From positions 186,001-250,000 of the forward strand of contig NZ_CP042171.1 in the NCBI RefSeq assembly GCF_005938645.2: DNA of 64,000 bases. Reading direction: 5' to 3'. Shown piece by piece: positions 6,709 through 15,561 of this stretch. The stretch comes from Pedobacter sp. KBS0701 (GTDB lineage: Bacteria; Bacteroidota; Bacteroidia; Sphingobacteriales; Sphingobacteriaceae). The notes under the pieces are model-generated. The model saw only the letters and a list, made by a program, of their open reading frames with translations, was not told where the DNA came from and searched no databases. Numbering within the stretch: position 1 is the first letter of the stretch; each line of letters begins with the position of its first letter. A program made the translations under genes and the position numbers.

Positions 6709-9174
6709 ATGAGTGCAATTAAAACATCATTATATCGTGGTTTATCCATTTTATTGTTAGCTGTGCTATTTTGTGGAGCAGTACATGGTCAGGGCAGGAC
6801 AGAATATCTGTTAGAAAAAAACTGGAAGTTTAGCAAAGGTGATTTTCCTGAATCTAAAAACCCTGCTTTTGATGATACAAAATGGGAAACGGTAAGTATA
6901 CCTCATGATTGGGCAATAAAAGGACCTTTTGACGGGAATAACGATAGCCAAAATGTACAGATTGTACAGAATGGTGAGAAAACAGCATCATTAAAAACAG
7001 GAAGAACAGGCGGCTTGCCTTTTGTTGGCAAAGCTTGGTACCGGAATACTTTTGTAGCGCCTGCCTTTACAAAAGGAAAAAAAGCCGTCATATTAATTGA
7101 TGGCGCCATGAGCTATCCCAAAGTGTTCCTAAATGGAGAGGCTGTTGGCCAATGGGCCTACGGCTACAATGCTTTCTCTATTGACGTAACCGACAAAATG
7201 AACGTAGGCAAAAATACACTCGCCATCGGCCTGGAAAATTTACCTGAAGCCTCACGCTGGTATCCTGGAGCTGGTTTGTACAGGAACGTGCATATTATTA
7301 TTACGGATGAGGTAAGTATTCCGGTTTGGGGCACTTATATTACCACTCCTGTAATCAACAAAGATTTTGCACGGGTAAAGATAAGAACTCAGGTAAACTC
7401 ACTGAGTGGAAATTATACTTCTTTGAGCCTGCAGACGACCATTGTAAATGCAAAAGGTGAAACGGTAGCTTCAGCAACCAAGACTTTGAATGAGGGTGAT
7501 TTGAACGAGTTTGAGCAGGATTTATTGGTCAGAAGTCCTGAGCTGTGGTCTCCTGAAACACCAAATTTGTATTCAGCCGTAACAAAGTTATATGCAGGGA
7601 ACACCTTAAAAGATGAATATACCACTACTTTTGGAATCCGTTCCATTAAATATGAGGCCCAAAAGGGTTTTTCACTAAACGGGGTTTACCGCAAGTTTAA
7701 AGGGGTTTGCAACCACCATGATCTGGGACCGCTTGGAGCCGCCATAAATGTTGCCGCCCTGCGCAGGCAACTAACATTATTGAAAGATATGGGTTGTGAT
7801 GCCATCAGAACCTCGCACAATATGCCTGCACCCGAGCTGGTAAAGCTATGCGATGAAATGGGATTTATGCTCATGGTCGAATCTTTTGATGAATGGAAGG
7901 CACCTAAAGTTTCAAACGGCTATAGCCACCTTTTTGATGAGTGGGCAGAAAAAGATATTGTAAATATGATCCGTGCCAACAGGAACAATCCTTCTGTGGT
8001 AATGTGGAGTATTGGAAACGAAGTGCCCGATCAATCTACTAAAGAAGGTGGTAAGATCGTAAAGTTTTTGCAGGATATATGCCACCGGGAAGATCCAACC
8101 AGGCCGGTAACTGCTGGTATGGACAGGATCAAAGATGCCCTGGACAATAACTTTGCTTCGGTATTGGATATCCCCGGGTTTAATTATAAACCATTTTGGT
8201 ACGGAAATGCATATAGCCGCCTACCTCAAGGTATGATCCTGGGCTCGGAAACGGCTTCTACCGTTAGCTCAAGAGGTGTGTATAAGTTCCCTGTTGTGCC
8301 TCAGAAGATGAAAATGTACGATGACAATCAAAGTTCATCATACGATCTTGAATATTGTAACTGGTCGCAAATTCCGGATGATGAATTTGTAATGCAGGAT
8401 TCACTGAAATATGTGATCGGGGAATTTGTTTGGACAGGTTTTGATTATCTGGGCGAACCTACACCTTACGATGAAAAATGGCCGTCACATAGCTCTTATT
8501 TTGGGATTATTGATCTTGCAGGCATCCCTAAAGATCGTTTTTACCTCTACCGAAGCAAATGGAATTCCGAAAAACCCACCCTGCATATTGTTCCCCACTG
8601 GACTTTTCCTGGTCGTGAGGGACAGGTTACGCCAGTATTTGTGTACACCAATTACGCATCGGCTGAGTTGTTTATCAATAACAAAAGCCAGGGCAGACAA
8701 AGCAAAAATATAACTGCTAATACAAGCAGGTACCGGCTGATGTGGAACGATGTAAAATACGAACCCGGAGAAATAAAGGTAGTTGCCTATGATGAGAACG
8801 GTAAGCCTGTTGCCGAACAAACGGTTAAAACGGCAGGCAAACCTCACCATATCCTGTTAGAATCAGATCGTAAAACATTAATGGCCGACGGGAAAGATCT
8901 TGCCTACGTTACTGCGAGCGTGGTAGATGCTAACGGTACCTTATGTCCTGATGCAGAGAATAGCTTATCTTTTAAAGTTACCGGAAATGGAACCTATAAA
9001 GTAGTGGCCAATGGTGATGCGACCAGTCTTGAATTGTTTCACCTGCCAAAGATGAAGGCCTTTAATGGCAAACTGGTTATTACTGTGCAATCAACAGAAC
9101 GGGCAGGTAACTTAAATCTGAGTGTTTCTTCTAAAGGTTTAAAAACCGCTATACTGCCAATTCAGACCCAATAA
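6709..9174 (+). CDS. glycoside hydrolase family 2 (beta-galactosidase-like)
   Basis: 821 residues from the ATG at 6709, with a signal peptide ending near VHGQG. GH2 architecture: N-terminal sugar-binding jelly roll (about 30-200, including the KAWYRNTF segment and IPHDWAI), an Ig-like domain (about 205-310), a TIM barrel (about 310-600), then C-terminal Ig-like domains. Catalytic acid/base Glu438 lies in SIGNEV and nucleophile Glu572 in GEFVWTGFDYLGE. It hydrolyses a terminal beta-linked sugar, galactose being most likely, in the periplasm or at the surface. Stands alone, without a SusC/SusD pair beside it. Confidence 0.9.
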   Translation: MSAIKTSLYRGLSILLLAVLFCGAVHGQGRTEYLLEKNWKFSKGDFPESKNPAFDDTKWETVSIPHDWAIKGPFDGNNDSQNVQIVQNGEKTASLKTGRTGGLPFVGKAWYRNTFVAPAFTKGKKAVILIDGAMSYPKVFLNGEAVGQWAYGYNAFSIDVTDKMNVGKNTLAIGLENLPEASRWYPGAGLYRNVHIIITDEVSIPVWGTYITTPVINKDFARVKIRTQVNSLSGNYTSLSLQTTIVNAKGETVASATKTLNEGDLNEFEQDLLVRSPELWSPETPNLYSAVTKLYAGNTLKDEYTTTFGIRSIKYEAQKGFSLNGVYRKFKGVCNHHDLGPLGAAINVAALRRQLTLLKDMGCDAIRTSHNMPAPELVKLCDEMGFMLMVESFDEWKAPKVSNGYSHLFDEWAEKDIVNMIRANRNNPSVVMWSIGNEVPDQSTKEGGKIVKFLQDICHREDPTRPVTAGMDRIKDALDNNFASVLDIPGFNYKPFWYGNAYSRLPQGMILGSETASTVSSRGVYKFPVVPQKMKMYDDNQSSSYDLEYCNWSQIPDDEFVMQDSLKYVIGEFVWTGFDYLGEPTPYDEKWPSHSSYFGIIDLAGIPKDRFYLYRSKWNSEKPTLHIVPHWTFPGREGQVTPVFVYTNYASAELFINNKSQGRQSKNITANTSRYRLMWNDVKYEPGEIKVVAYDENGKPVAEQTVKTAGKPHHILLESDRKTLMADGKDLAYVTASVVDANGTLCPDAENSLSFKVTGNGTYKVVANGDATSLELFHLPKMKAFNGKLVITVQSTERAGNLNLSVSSKGLKTAILPIQTQ

Positions 9175-9476
9175 CAATAAGATCGGAAGGTATTATTAGG
9201 AATGCTTTATTTTATAAAAATCAATGTGAATGACAGATATGCAAAGAAGGTGAATGATCTCGAAGTATCGAAGATCCCTCCATTTCGCTGCGCTAATGTC
9301 GAGATGACGATCATTCTATGGAGTCCGTCATTGATAGCGTAGTCAAAGGGCATTTATTTGCGATTTGTCAATCTCAAGAAGTCTTCGATTACGTTCATAC
9401 TGACGACTGTGGTACTTAACTTAATGACATTGCTTGCCGGGACTTTTATGCTACATCCATAATTACTAAAGAAAAA
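9175..9476. repeat. intergenic repeats: one 'C-type' and one 'A-type' copy
   Basis: Two dispersed repeat units. The C-type (about 9268-9328: CCTCCATTTCGCTGCGCT, then GTCGAGATGACGA) also occurs near 44.8, 53.0, 53.2 and 62.6 kb. The A-type (about 9325-9410, inverted; its complement contains CTTGAGATTGACAAATCGC) also occurs near 19.5 and 52.4 kb. No gene. Confidence 0.7.
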
Positions 9477-9776
9477 TTAATCCTTAACTTTCTCGTACTT
9501 ATAAATTTGTGTTCTTCCACTGGCATTATAGATACTATCTTGTTGTATATTTTTGCGGTGTTCAGTTAAATTAACGTAGCTTGAACTTAAAAAGATGGCA
9601 TCTTTATTCATTGAAACATTTGGATCTTTTGAATAGAAGACTGCAGGACCTTCGCTTTGAACCCTCGCTCTGTAAAGATCTCTCTTCCAACGGTAAGTGG
9701 TAATATCATCATCACCATTTTTTTTACAGCCCAATGTGATAACTAGTAGCATTACAGCCAAAAAGTTTTTTGCCAT
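9477..9776 (-). CDS. small lipoprotein of unknown function
   Basis: 99 residues. A lipoprotein signal (MAKNFLAVMLLVITLGC) puts the lipidated Cys at 17, followed by KKN and an acidic stretch, as is common in Bacteroidota outer-membrane lipoproteins. No known domain in the rest. Isolated, between repeats and a Crp/Fnr gene. Confidence 0.7.
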   Translation of the reverse strand: MAKNFLAVMLLVITLGCKKNGDDDITTYRWKRDLYRARVQSEGPAVFYSKDPNVSMNKDAIFLSSSYVNLTEHRKNIQQDSIYNASGRTQIYKYEKVKD

Positions 9777-9982
9777 ATTTTTTTTTATTGAAAATGAAGA
9801 AAAAAAAGGATTTTACAAAATTTTCAGGGTGGTATTCTAGTGAAATCATCAAGTAGGTATGATTATCCTTCATACACTTCCTGTAGCGCCAGCGATTTGT
9901 GAAAATATACTGAAAAGTGATCACGTGATTTACCCTGTAAACCATTGAAACGTGATTTTAAAACAATAATTAGGAAATCGTT

Positions 9983-10585
9983 TTATAAAGTGTATAAACT
10001 GCCCCTAACTCTGCTCAATGTTTCATTACGCATTCCTAAGTAGCTGGCGAGATAGTGAAGAGGCATCCGGTTAAAAATCTTTGGATAATTTTTCATGAGT
10101 ATTTCGTAACGGTCTGAAGCTTTTGGGATTCTGGCCAGATTTGCCCTTTCTGATGCTTTAAAGGATTCTATTGCCATTAATTTCCGCCCAATGATGTTGC
10201 TTTCAGGGAATCTATCGTAAAGGCTGTCTAGCAACACATAGGGAATGGCAATCAGGATACAGTTTTCCATAGCCTGAATATATTCTACCGAATATTTTTC
10301 CTGTTTAGCCGGATTGCTTATTGCACAAACAAACTCATCCTCAAGACTGATCCGCGTGGTGATATCCTTTCCTCTGTGCCTGATAAAGCTCCTTAATAAG
10401 CCTTTAACGATAAAATACATACATTCATTGGCATGAAGAGGTGACAGTACAAACTTAGTTTTTTTGATGGTTAACTCATGCGCTGATCCGATGTAAGCAT
10501 CCATATATTCTTGTGATATTGGATAGTATTGTTGGAAGTAATTAAAGAGGGGAGTGAGATCTGACTGAGGTTGTATGATGGACAT
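9983..10585 (-). CDS. Crp/Fnr-family regulator (cNMP-binding type)
   Basis: 200 residues. Residues about 25-120 form a cyclic-nucleotide-binding-like beta-roll (FIVKGLLRSFIRHRGKD). The C-terminus carries a short helix-turn-helix (LHYLASYLGMRNETLSRVRG). This short subclass is abundant in Pedobacter and related genera, usually with unknown ligand. No target operon is adjacent, as large gaps lie on both sides. Confidence 0.85.
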   Translation of the reverse strand: MSIIQPQSDLTPLFNYFQQYYPISQEYMDAYIGSAHELTIKKTKFVLSPLHANECMYFIVKGLLRSFIRHRGKDITTRISLEDEFVCAISNPAKQEKYSVEYIQAMENCILIAIPYVLLDSLYDRFPESNIIGRKLMAIESFKASERANLARIPKASDRYEILMKNYPKIFNRMPLHYLASYLGMRNETLSRVRGSLYTL

Positions 10586-11573
10586 TGACTATTGTTTATT
10601 CGACAGAATTATCTGTAGTTCTTATTATCGTCAGCTAACAACATTTTTTTTACAAAAAAATCTATGTCTTTTCTTGATACGCATATCTCCAAAAACCTAT
10701 AACATTGTGTCGCTGAAAAAATGATGCGTTATAAAAAATAAAAAAATCAACATAAACAAGTACCATTTTTCCCCGTTGGTTTTATAGGAATTGTTACCAT
10801 ATTTTGTAAATTATTTTTGTTTCTTATCTGTAAGAAATTCCGACAAAATTTGTCGATGTTGTATACGAGCACTTACTTATAGAGACTGAATCTAATTTCT
10901 GCGAAAGTAACGGGTTATTTACGTTGGCTGAAGTGTTTTTGATAAATATCAAAGCTTTTTGTTTCGAAACGATATAATCTACTAATATTATACGTGAAAG
11001 GTAGGGTAAGGTTTTACAAATCTTGATTAAAATATCAAATACAGGTTTTGAAATTGCTTTTTAGCTTCAAAAGATGTTTTACAGTAGCCTGTTACTATTT
11101 TTAATAGTGGTATTTTTCAGGTAAGTAGGTAAAGAGCGGAGATGACCAGGTTAATTGTATGCTAAGACAATGTAAATAATAAGGTCATACAGGAAATGTA
11201 GTTGAAACCATCAGAATCTCCTGGCTAAGGATGGTCGTCGAAAATTTCTTTCATTAGGGCTTAGACACAATTAATTGCTGTTGAGGTAGTGGTGGAGAAG
11301 GGATATTATACAAGCCTGGCCAGATCGCCAGGCTTGTATATTCAAAAGCAATTTTATCAGTGCGTTGGTTGCCTATCTAGATTTTATGAGCGCATTAACA
11401 AAGGATAGGCCGCTGTCATATAAATGCTATCTACCATGCAAATTTGAGTCTATAGTTTTAAAGTTTAATGGAGCCTGTACCGAGTCTGTCGAAGTATCTA
11501 AAGACTTACATGTTATTACGTTGCATACTCCGAGAGGCTCAGAATGAAATTCTCTACGCTATAGCTTCAATTC
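10586..11573. other. 988-bp gap with a strong hairpin and a decayed repeat
   Basis: No protein-like frame. AT-rich at 10600-11100. A perfect 13-bp hairpin lies at 11308-11339. At about 11470-11547 there is a decayed copy of the 'GAGCCTGT...TGTCGAAG' repeat seen intact at 37.4 kb. The start of the Crp/Fnr gene lies at the left end. Confidence 0.6.
11308..11339. repeat. perfect 13-bp inverted repeat, possible terminator
   Basis: ATACAAGCCTGGC (11308-11320) pairs fully with GCCAGGCTTGTAT (11327-11339) around the loop CAGATC. No T-tract follows on either strand, so a standard terminator is doubtful. It lies about 235 bases past the end of the PUL 1 operon and could be a transcript-end stabiliser. 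Confidence 0.5.
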
Positions 11574-12263
11574 TTACTGGATTAGCCTGCTCTCCTGGGC
11601 TGAATATAAGGTGTCAATAACGGTAGGTACCGGCAAATAAATTGTCTTGTAGCTAAAGGTAGTGTTTGGCTTGTAATTTGAAAGCATTGCAGCGCTTTCG
11701 CCAATTGCCGAAAATACAGTCGTACGCTTTTCAGTAGTTGTGGTATACGTAATCCATGTTCCCTTTGCGCCTGTTGATGTATCAAAAGTATCCCAATCAA
11801 TTTTCGCACTGCCATTATCTAATATTTCGGCATTGAGAATTGGGCGATTGAAAAGGTTGCTTTCATATTTTGGCCCATACACCATGCCCGTAGCAGTTAC
11901 GATTAGTGAAGCATTACCACTCGCATCAAACGTCTGCACATTAAAATTCTTCACACCTTCATCTACGCTGAAAATTTTGTTGATAGTTTCAGGTCTTCCT
12001 GTTTTCGATATACCGAAAATTAAAGAGTCTTTTTTATCATTCCAGGTGATCTTGATCTTTTCAATTTTGGCATCTGCTGAGAGCAGGCCTTTTAATTGCA
12101 CGCGAAGTCTTCCTGGCATTATTTTTAAAGAATCAACCTTGCCACTATAAATCGTTTCTCCATCAGCGGTATATTTTTTAAAATCGTCCCATTTGGAGCA
12201 GGAAACCATAGCAAGCATTAACGTTGCCATGGTTGTAATCATTATTAATTTTCTGTGTTCCAT
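11574..12263 (-). CDS. DUF4998-type lipoprotein of PUL 1
   Basis: 229 residues. The lipoprotein signal ends MLAMVSC (Cys22), followed by SKWDDFKKY. The mature part is beta-rich, resembling one or two Ig-like folds (about 40-125 and 135-225), and matches my memory of DUF4998 proteins that close SusC/SusD operons. Probably a surface glycan-binding or accessory lipoprotein. Last gene of the operon, 70 bases after the DUF4959/5000 gene. Confidence 0.75.
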   Translation of the reverse strand: MEHRKLIMITTMATLMLAMVSCSKWDDFKKYTADGETIYSGKVDSLKIMPGRLRVQLKGLLSADAKIEKIKITWNDKKDSLIFGISKTGRPETINKIFSVDEGVKNFNVQTFDASGNASLIVTATGMVYGPKYESNLFNRPILNAEILDNGSAKIDWDTFDTSTGAKGTWITYTTTTEKRTTVFSAIGESAAMLSNYKPNTTFSYKTIYLPVPTVIDTLYSAQESRLIQ

Positions 12264-12333
12264 TTTATAATATTTTTATTCCCTTTTTACATTCAGCACA
12301 TGGTTCGGCATGAGTGAGATTTGTTGCTTATTT

Positions 12334-13536
12334 TTATCGGGTATCACCATATACGGTTAGCTCATCAATATTCAAACCTGTTCCACCTACCCAATTCTCG
12401 AGGCAACGCACCCGTAGATACCTTACTTTTGGTGCCGAAAGATCACATGGTAAATCATAACCGGCCTCAGCGGTTTGTTTATCCAGTTCATTTTCTACTC
12501 CATAAGGTAAGCCTGATGGCTTGGTAATGGTATAAGAGCCTAAAAGAATCCAACTCTTGTCTAGTGCGCCATTGGGGTTAGGATTATCTGAACCATAAAT
12601 TTCAAAGCGGCGCATAGCCTGAAGGTAGAAATACCTTAGTGGATTGGACTCGGGATAAGGACGCATCCAAATCCGGCTTAGTTTTGCCGACGTACCCAAA
12701 CTAAAGGTTACCGTATGAGGCCCGTTACCGCCTGCTATCTGTTGTGTAAAACAGGCTTCCCAGCCATATCTGCCATCCCAGGCTTTACTAACCGCTCCCC
12801 ACATAGGGGGGTCACCAGGGAGTTTATATTCCTGAAATCTGGATTTTTGCAGTTGCACTTCGAAGATTGGCTTGATATCCTGATAGATTGTATCGGTCTT
12901 ATTGCCCCACCTGTCTTGCACAAAGAAACCAAACCGATGCGTGTTAGTATCTAACCCCCTAACTTTAGAGAAGATACTGTCTATATTGGTAAAAACACTT
13001 TTATCATAATCTGCAACATATTCGTTATATACATTTTTGCCGATTACAATAATATTTACATTACCTTTTGAGGGATTAAGTGCGCTCAGGTTATAGCCGC
13101 CAAAAGCATTTTGTAATTTTAAACTTTTAAATGTTTGCCAGATAGGGGCAATAAGCGGCTTTACCTTTACTATTATTGGTTCTGATAACACTCCAGAACG
13201 GCTGACAGAGTAGACTTTTACTTCATGTTCCTCCGTATCGGCAAAGCCAATAACTTCCAGCGAGTTGTTGTAGTAGGACGTCTGCGCTTCATATTGTTTG
13301 CCCGATGACAAATTATATACTGCTTTTACAATCAGTAACCGCGGATCTTTAGGTACTGTATAGGTAATTGTCGCTTTTCCATTTTGATTAACCACACTTA
13401 TATTACTCACCTGAGCGGGAGCGCTTGGATCATTGTCGACAGGTTCATTGGTGCTTATTTCTTCACCTTTTTTGCATGAAGCCAAAAGAATGATGGAATA
13501 AGCTATTATCGCCAGTATTTTTAGTTTACTTTTCAT
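12334..13536 (-). CDS. DUF4959/DUF5000-type surface lipoprotein of PUL 1
   Basis: 400 residues. Lipobox ILLASC (Cys21) followed by KKGEE. A first Ig-like domain (about 40-130, DUF4959-like), a middle domain (about 130-250, DUF5126-like), and a C-terminal F5/8-type discoidin-like beta-sandwich (about 255-400) containing AWDGRYGWEACF and ending VRYLRVRCLEN...LNIDELTVYGD, typical of DUF5000. Likely a cell-surface glycan-binding protein delivering oligosaccharide to SusC/SusD. 30 bases after SusD. Confidence 0.85.
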   Translation of the reverse strand: MKSKLKILAIIAYSIILLASCKKGEEISTNEPVDNDPSAPAQVSNISVVNQNGKATITYTVPKDPRLLIVKAVYNLSSGKQYEAQTSYYNNSLEVIGFADTEEHEVKVYSVSRSGVLSEPIIVKVKPLIAPIWQTFKSLKLQNAFGGYNLSALNPSKGNVNIIVIGKNVYNEYVADYDKSVFTNIDSIFSKVRGLDTNTHRFGFFVQDRWGNKTDTIYQDIKPIFEVQLQKSRFQEYKLPGDPPMWGAVSKAWDGRYGWEACFTQQIAGGNGPHTVTFSLGTSAKLSRIWMRPYPESNPLRYFYLQAMRRFEIYGSDNPNPNGALDKSWILLGSYTITKPSGLPYGVENELDKQTAEAGYDLPCDLSAPKVRYLRVRCLENWVGGTGLNIDELTVYGDTR

Positions 13537-13566
13537 AAAAATATATTTACATATTTATTTTTTATT

Positions 13567-15531
13567 CTACCATCCCGGGTTCTCTACCAGATTGGTGTTG
13601 CGTCGGGTATCATAATTACCAATTGGCCAGAAATAGTCTCTGGGAGCGATAAAACGCTGGCTGAAGATGAAGCGTTCCTGATAATATGTAGCATCGGTTT
13701 TACCAATAATGTTCCAGCCGGTGATGTCTTTTTGAAGTTCCTCTGATGCTTCTTTCCAACGGCGCAGATCCCAGAAACGTTGTCCTTCAAACATCATCTC
13801 TATAGCACGTTCCCGGTGGATGATGGCGCGCAGGCCTTCTTTTGTTGTATACTTTGTCGGATTATTGGAGTATGCGCTCCAGGATTCTACAATGCCTTTA
13901 AGTCCCGCACGCGATCTTATTTTGTCGAGATATTGAATGGCCAGGGTTGAACCGCCATTAACTTCATTTTCCGCTTCTGCGTAGAGTAAGTAGAGATCAG
14001 CTGTTCTTACTTCAGGCCAGGGGAATTGGCGCCAAACAACTGAATTGTTATTGGTGGTAGATTCCCAGTTAACCAGTTTTTTGATAAAATATCCGGTTTC
14101 ACTCCAATTCCTGAAATCGTTACCAAAACCTGCTTTGTCTCCATTTTTTGCTTTTACATAAAAGTTATCTTCGTCACTTCCTCTGTTATTACCGTCTTTC
14201 ATGTACCAGATGGATCCGTCAAATCCCAGATCAGCATAGAAACGTGGTTCTCTGTCGAAATTGAGCCTGGCGGTTGTAAAACCATTTTTAATGTAGAAAC
14301 GTTCCTTGTCTGTGGCCGTTCTTAATTGATTATATCTACTGAAATCTAATGTTTTGTCTTCTTCTATGGGTATGCCGTTTGAAGTGTAGAATAGTTTTAC
14401 CACCTTGATTGGTGGCGCCCATACACCCGCTCCCGGTCCCCGGCCGTTTACACCATTATCTTCAGTAGGTGGCATACATAAATTTTCATTCACAAAATAC
14501 GATTGTGCATTTCCCCAGATACACTCTACACCATATTTTTTGGTAATGGCATTGCGGATGCTAAGTTGTGTTCTCGTGGTATCGCTTAGTCCCAACCCAT
14601 CATTGGTATAGTTATAAAGTCCAAAGCCGTTATTGGTTGCAGCATCAATAGCGGCTTTTACCGCATCGCGTGCTATTATCCATTTCTGGGGATTATAACT
14701 TGGATTAAATAAACTAGTGCCCTCTTTATCTCTGAAGTTTGCAAAGTCACTGTTTCCGTTAAACAGCGGACTCGCAGCCATCATTAATAACTTTGCTTTC
14801 ATCGCCAATGCTATAGGTTTGGTAACCCTTCCCATTTGTGTATTTTCATCCTGTATACGTTCTGGCAACAGCTTTGCAGCCTCATCAAACCAGTTAGATA
14901 TGGTGCTTACACATTCATCAATAGGTTTGCGCTTTACATAAGCCCCGGCAAGGTCGGCATCTACAGGTACATTCGTGTTTATTAGCGGTATAGGGCCATA
15001 CATGCGTAACATGTAATAATGATAAAAAGCTTTGAGGAACAATGCTTCTCCAATCCAGCGTGAACGCTCGGCTGCAGTAATGTCTGGCACTTTACTTTGA
15101 TCTGAAAGGTTCTCCAGAAAAACGTTGCAGTTTCTTATTCCACCCCAAATTGGCTTGGTTGTTATATTCTGACCTTTATTAGCGCCAGTCCAATCGTTAA
15201 AATAAGGTTCTGCTTTGTTTTGCTGCCCTTCCGCAATTCTAAAAGCAGCATGCCATTGTGCCTGGTCATCCTGAGGATACCAGATCTCATCCGCAGCCGT
15301 CATGCCAGGATTGTACCAGCCGTCTCCACTTTTAGGCAGATAGGAATAAAGTGTAAATAAATATTTCTCTGCCTCTAATCTTAGTTTAAAAGCATTATCG
15401 ATAGTAGAAACATTATCAGGTACTACATCCAGATACTTTTTGCATGATGTAATGCCAATGGTAATGCTCATGAGCAATGTAGCCCAGCAGATTTTGCTGA
15501 TATACCTGTTTTGGTTTAACGGTTTCTTCAT
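13567..15531 (-). CDS. SusD/RagB-family nutrient-binding lipoprotein (PUL 1)
   Basis: 654 residues from the ATG at 15531 (another lies three codons upstream). Lipoprotein signal ending ITSCKKYLDV. SusD fold with TPR-like helices: the N-terminal SusD-like domain contains WIGEALFLKAFYHYYML, and the C-terminal RagB part has RTADLYLLYAEAENEV and INRERAIE-like IIHRERAIEMMFEGQRFWDLRRW. Forms the lid of the SusC channel and binds glycan. Longer than the usual 500-600 residues. Starts 30 bases after SusC. Confidence 0.95.
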   Translation of the reverse strand: MKKPLNQNRYISKICWATLLMSITIGITSCKKYLDVVPDNVSTIDNAFKLRLEAEKYLFTLYSYLPKSGDGWYNPGMTAADEIWYPQDDQAQWHAAFRIAEGQQNKAEPYFNDWTGANKGQNITTKPIWGGIRNCNVFLENLSDQSKVPDITAAERSRWIGEALFLKAFYHYYMLRMYGPIPLINTNVPVDADLAGAYVKRKPIDECVSTISNWFDEAAKLLPERIQDENTQMGRVTKPIALAMKAKLLMMAASPLFNGNSDFANFRDKEGTSLFNPSYNPQKWIIARDAVKAAIDAATNNGFGLYNYTNDGLGLSDTTRTQLSIRNAITKKYGVECIWGNAQSYFVNENLCMPPTEDNGVNGRGPGAGVWAPPIKVVKLFYTSNGIPIEEDKTLDFSRYNQLRTATDKERFYIKNGFTTARLNFDREPRFYADLGFDGSIWYMKDGNNRGSDEDNFYVKAKNGDKAGFGNDFRNWSETGYFIKKLVNWESTTNNNSVVWRQFPWPEVRTADLYLLYAEAENEVNGGSTLAIQYLDKIRSRAGLKGIVESWSAYSNNPTKYTTKEGLRAIIHRERAIEMMFEGQRFWDLRRWKEASEELQKDITGWNIIGKTDATYYQERFIFSQRFIAPRDYFWPIGNYDTRRNTNLVENPGW

Positions 15532-15561
15532 TTTATACATATGAAAGTGTCTTGTTATTAC

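Noticed and set aside
11365..11547. 60-codon plus-strand frame
   Set aside because: Covers a decayed intergenic repeat.
11740..12150. 136-codon frame antisense to the DUF4998 lipoprotein
   Set aside because: Shadow of a gene with clear lipoprotein signal and operon context.
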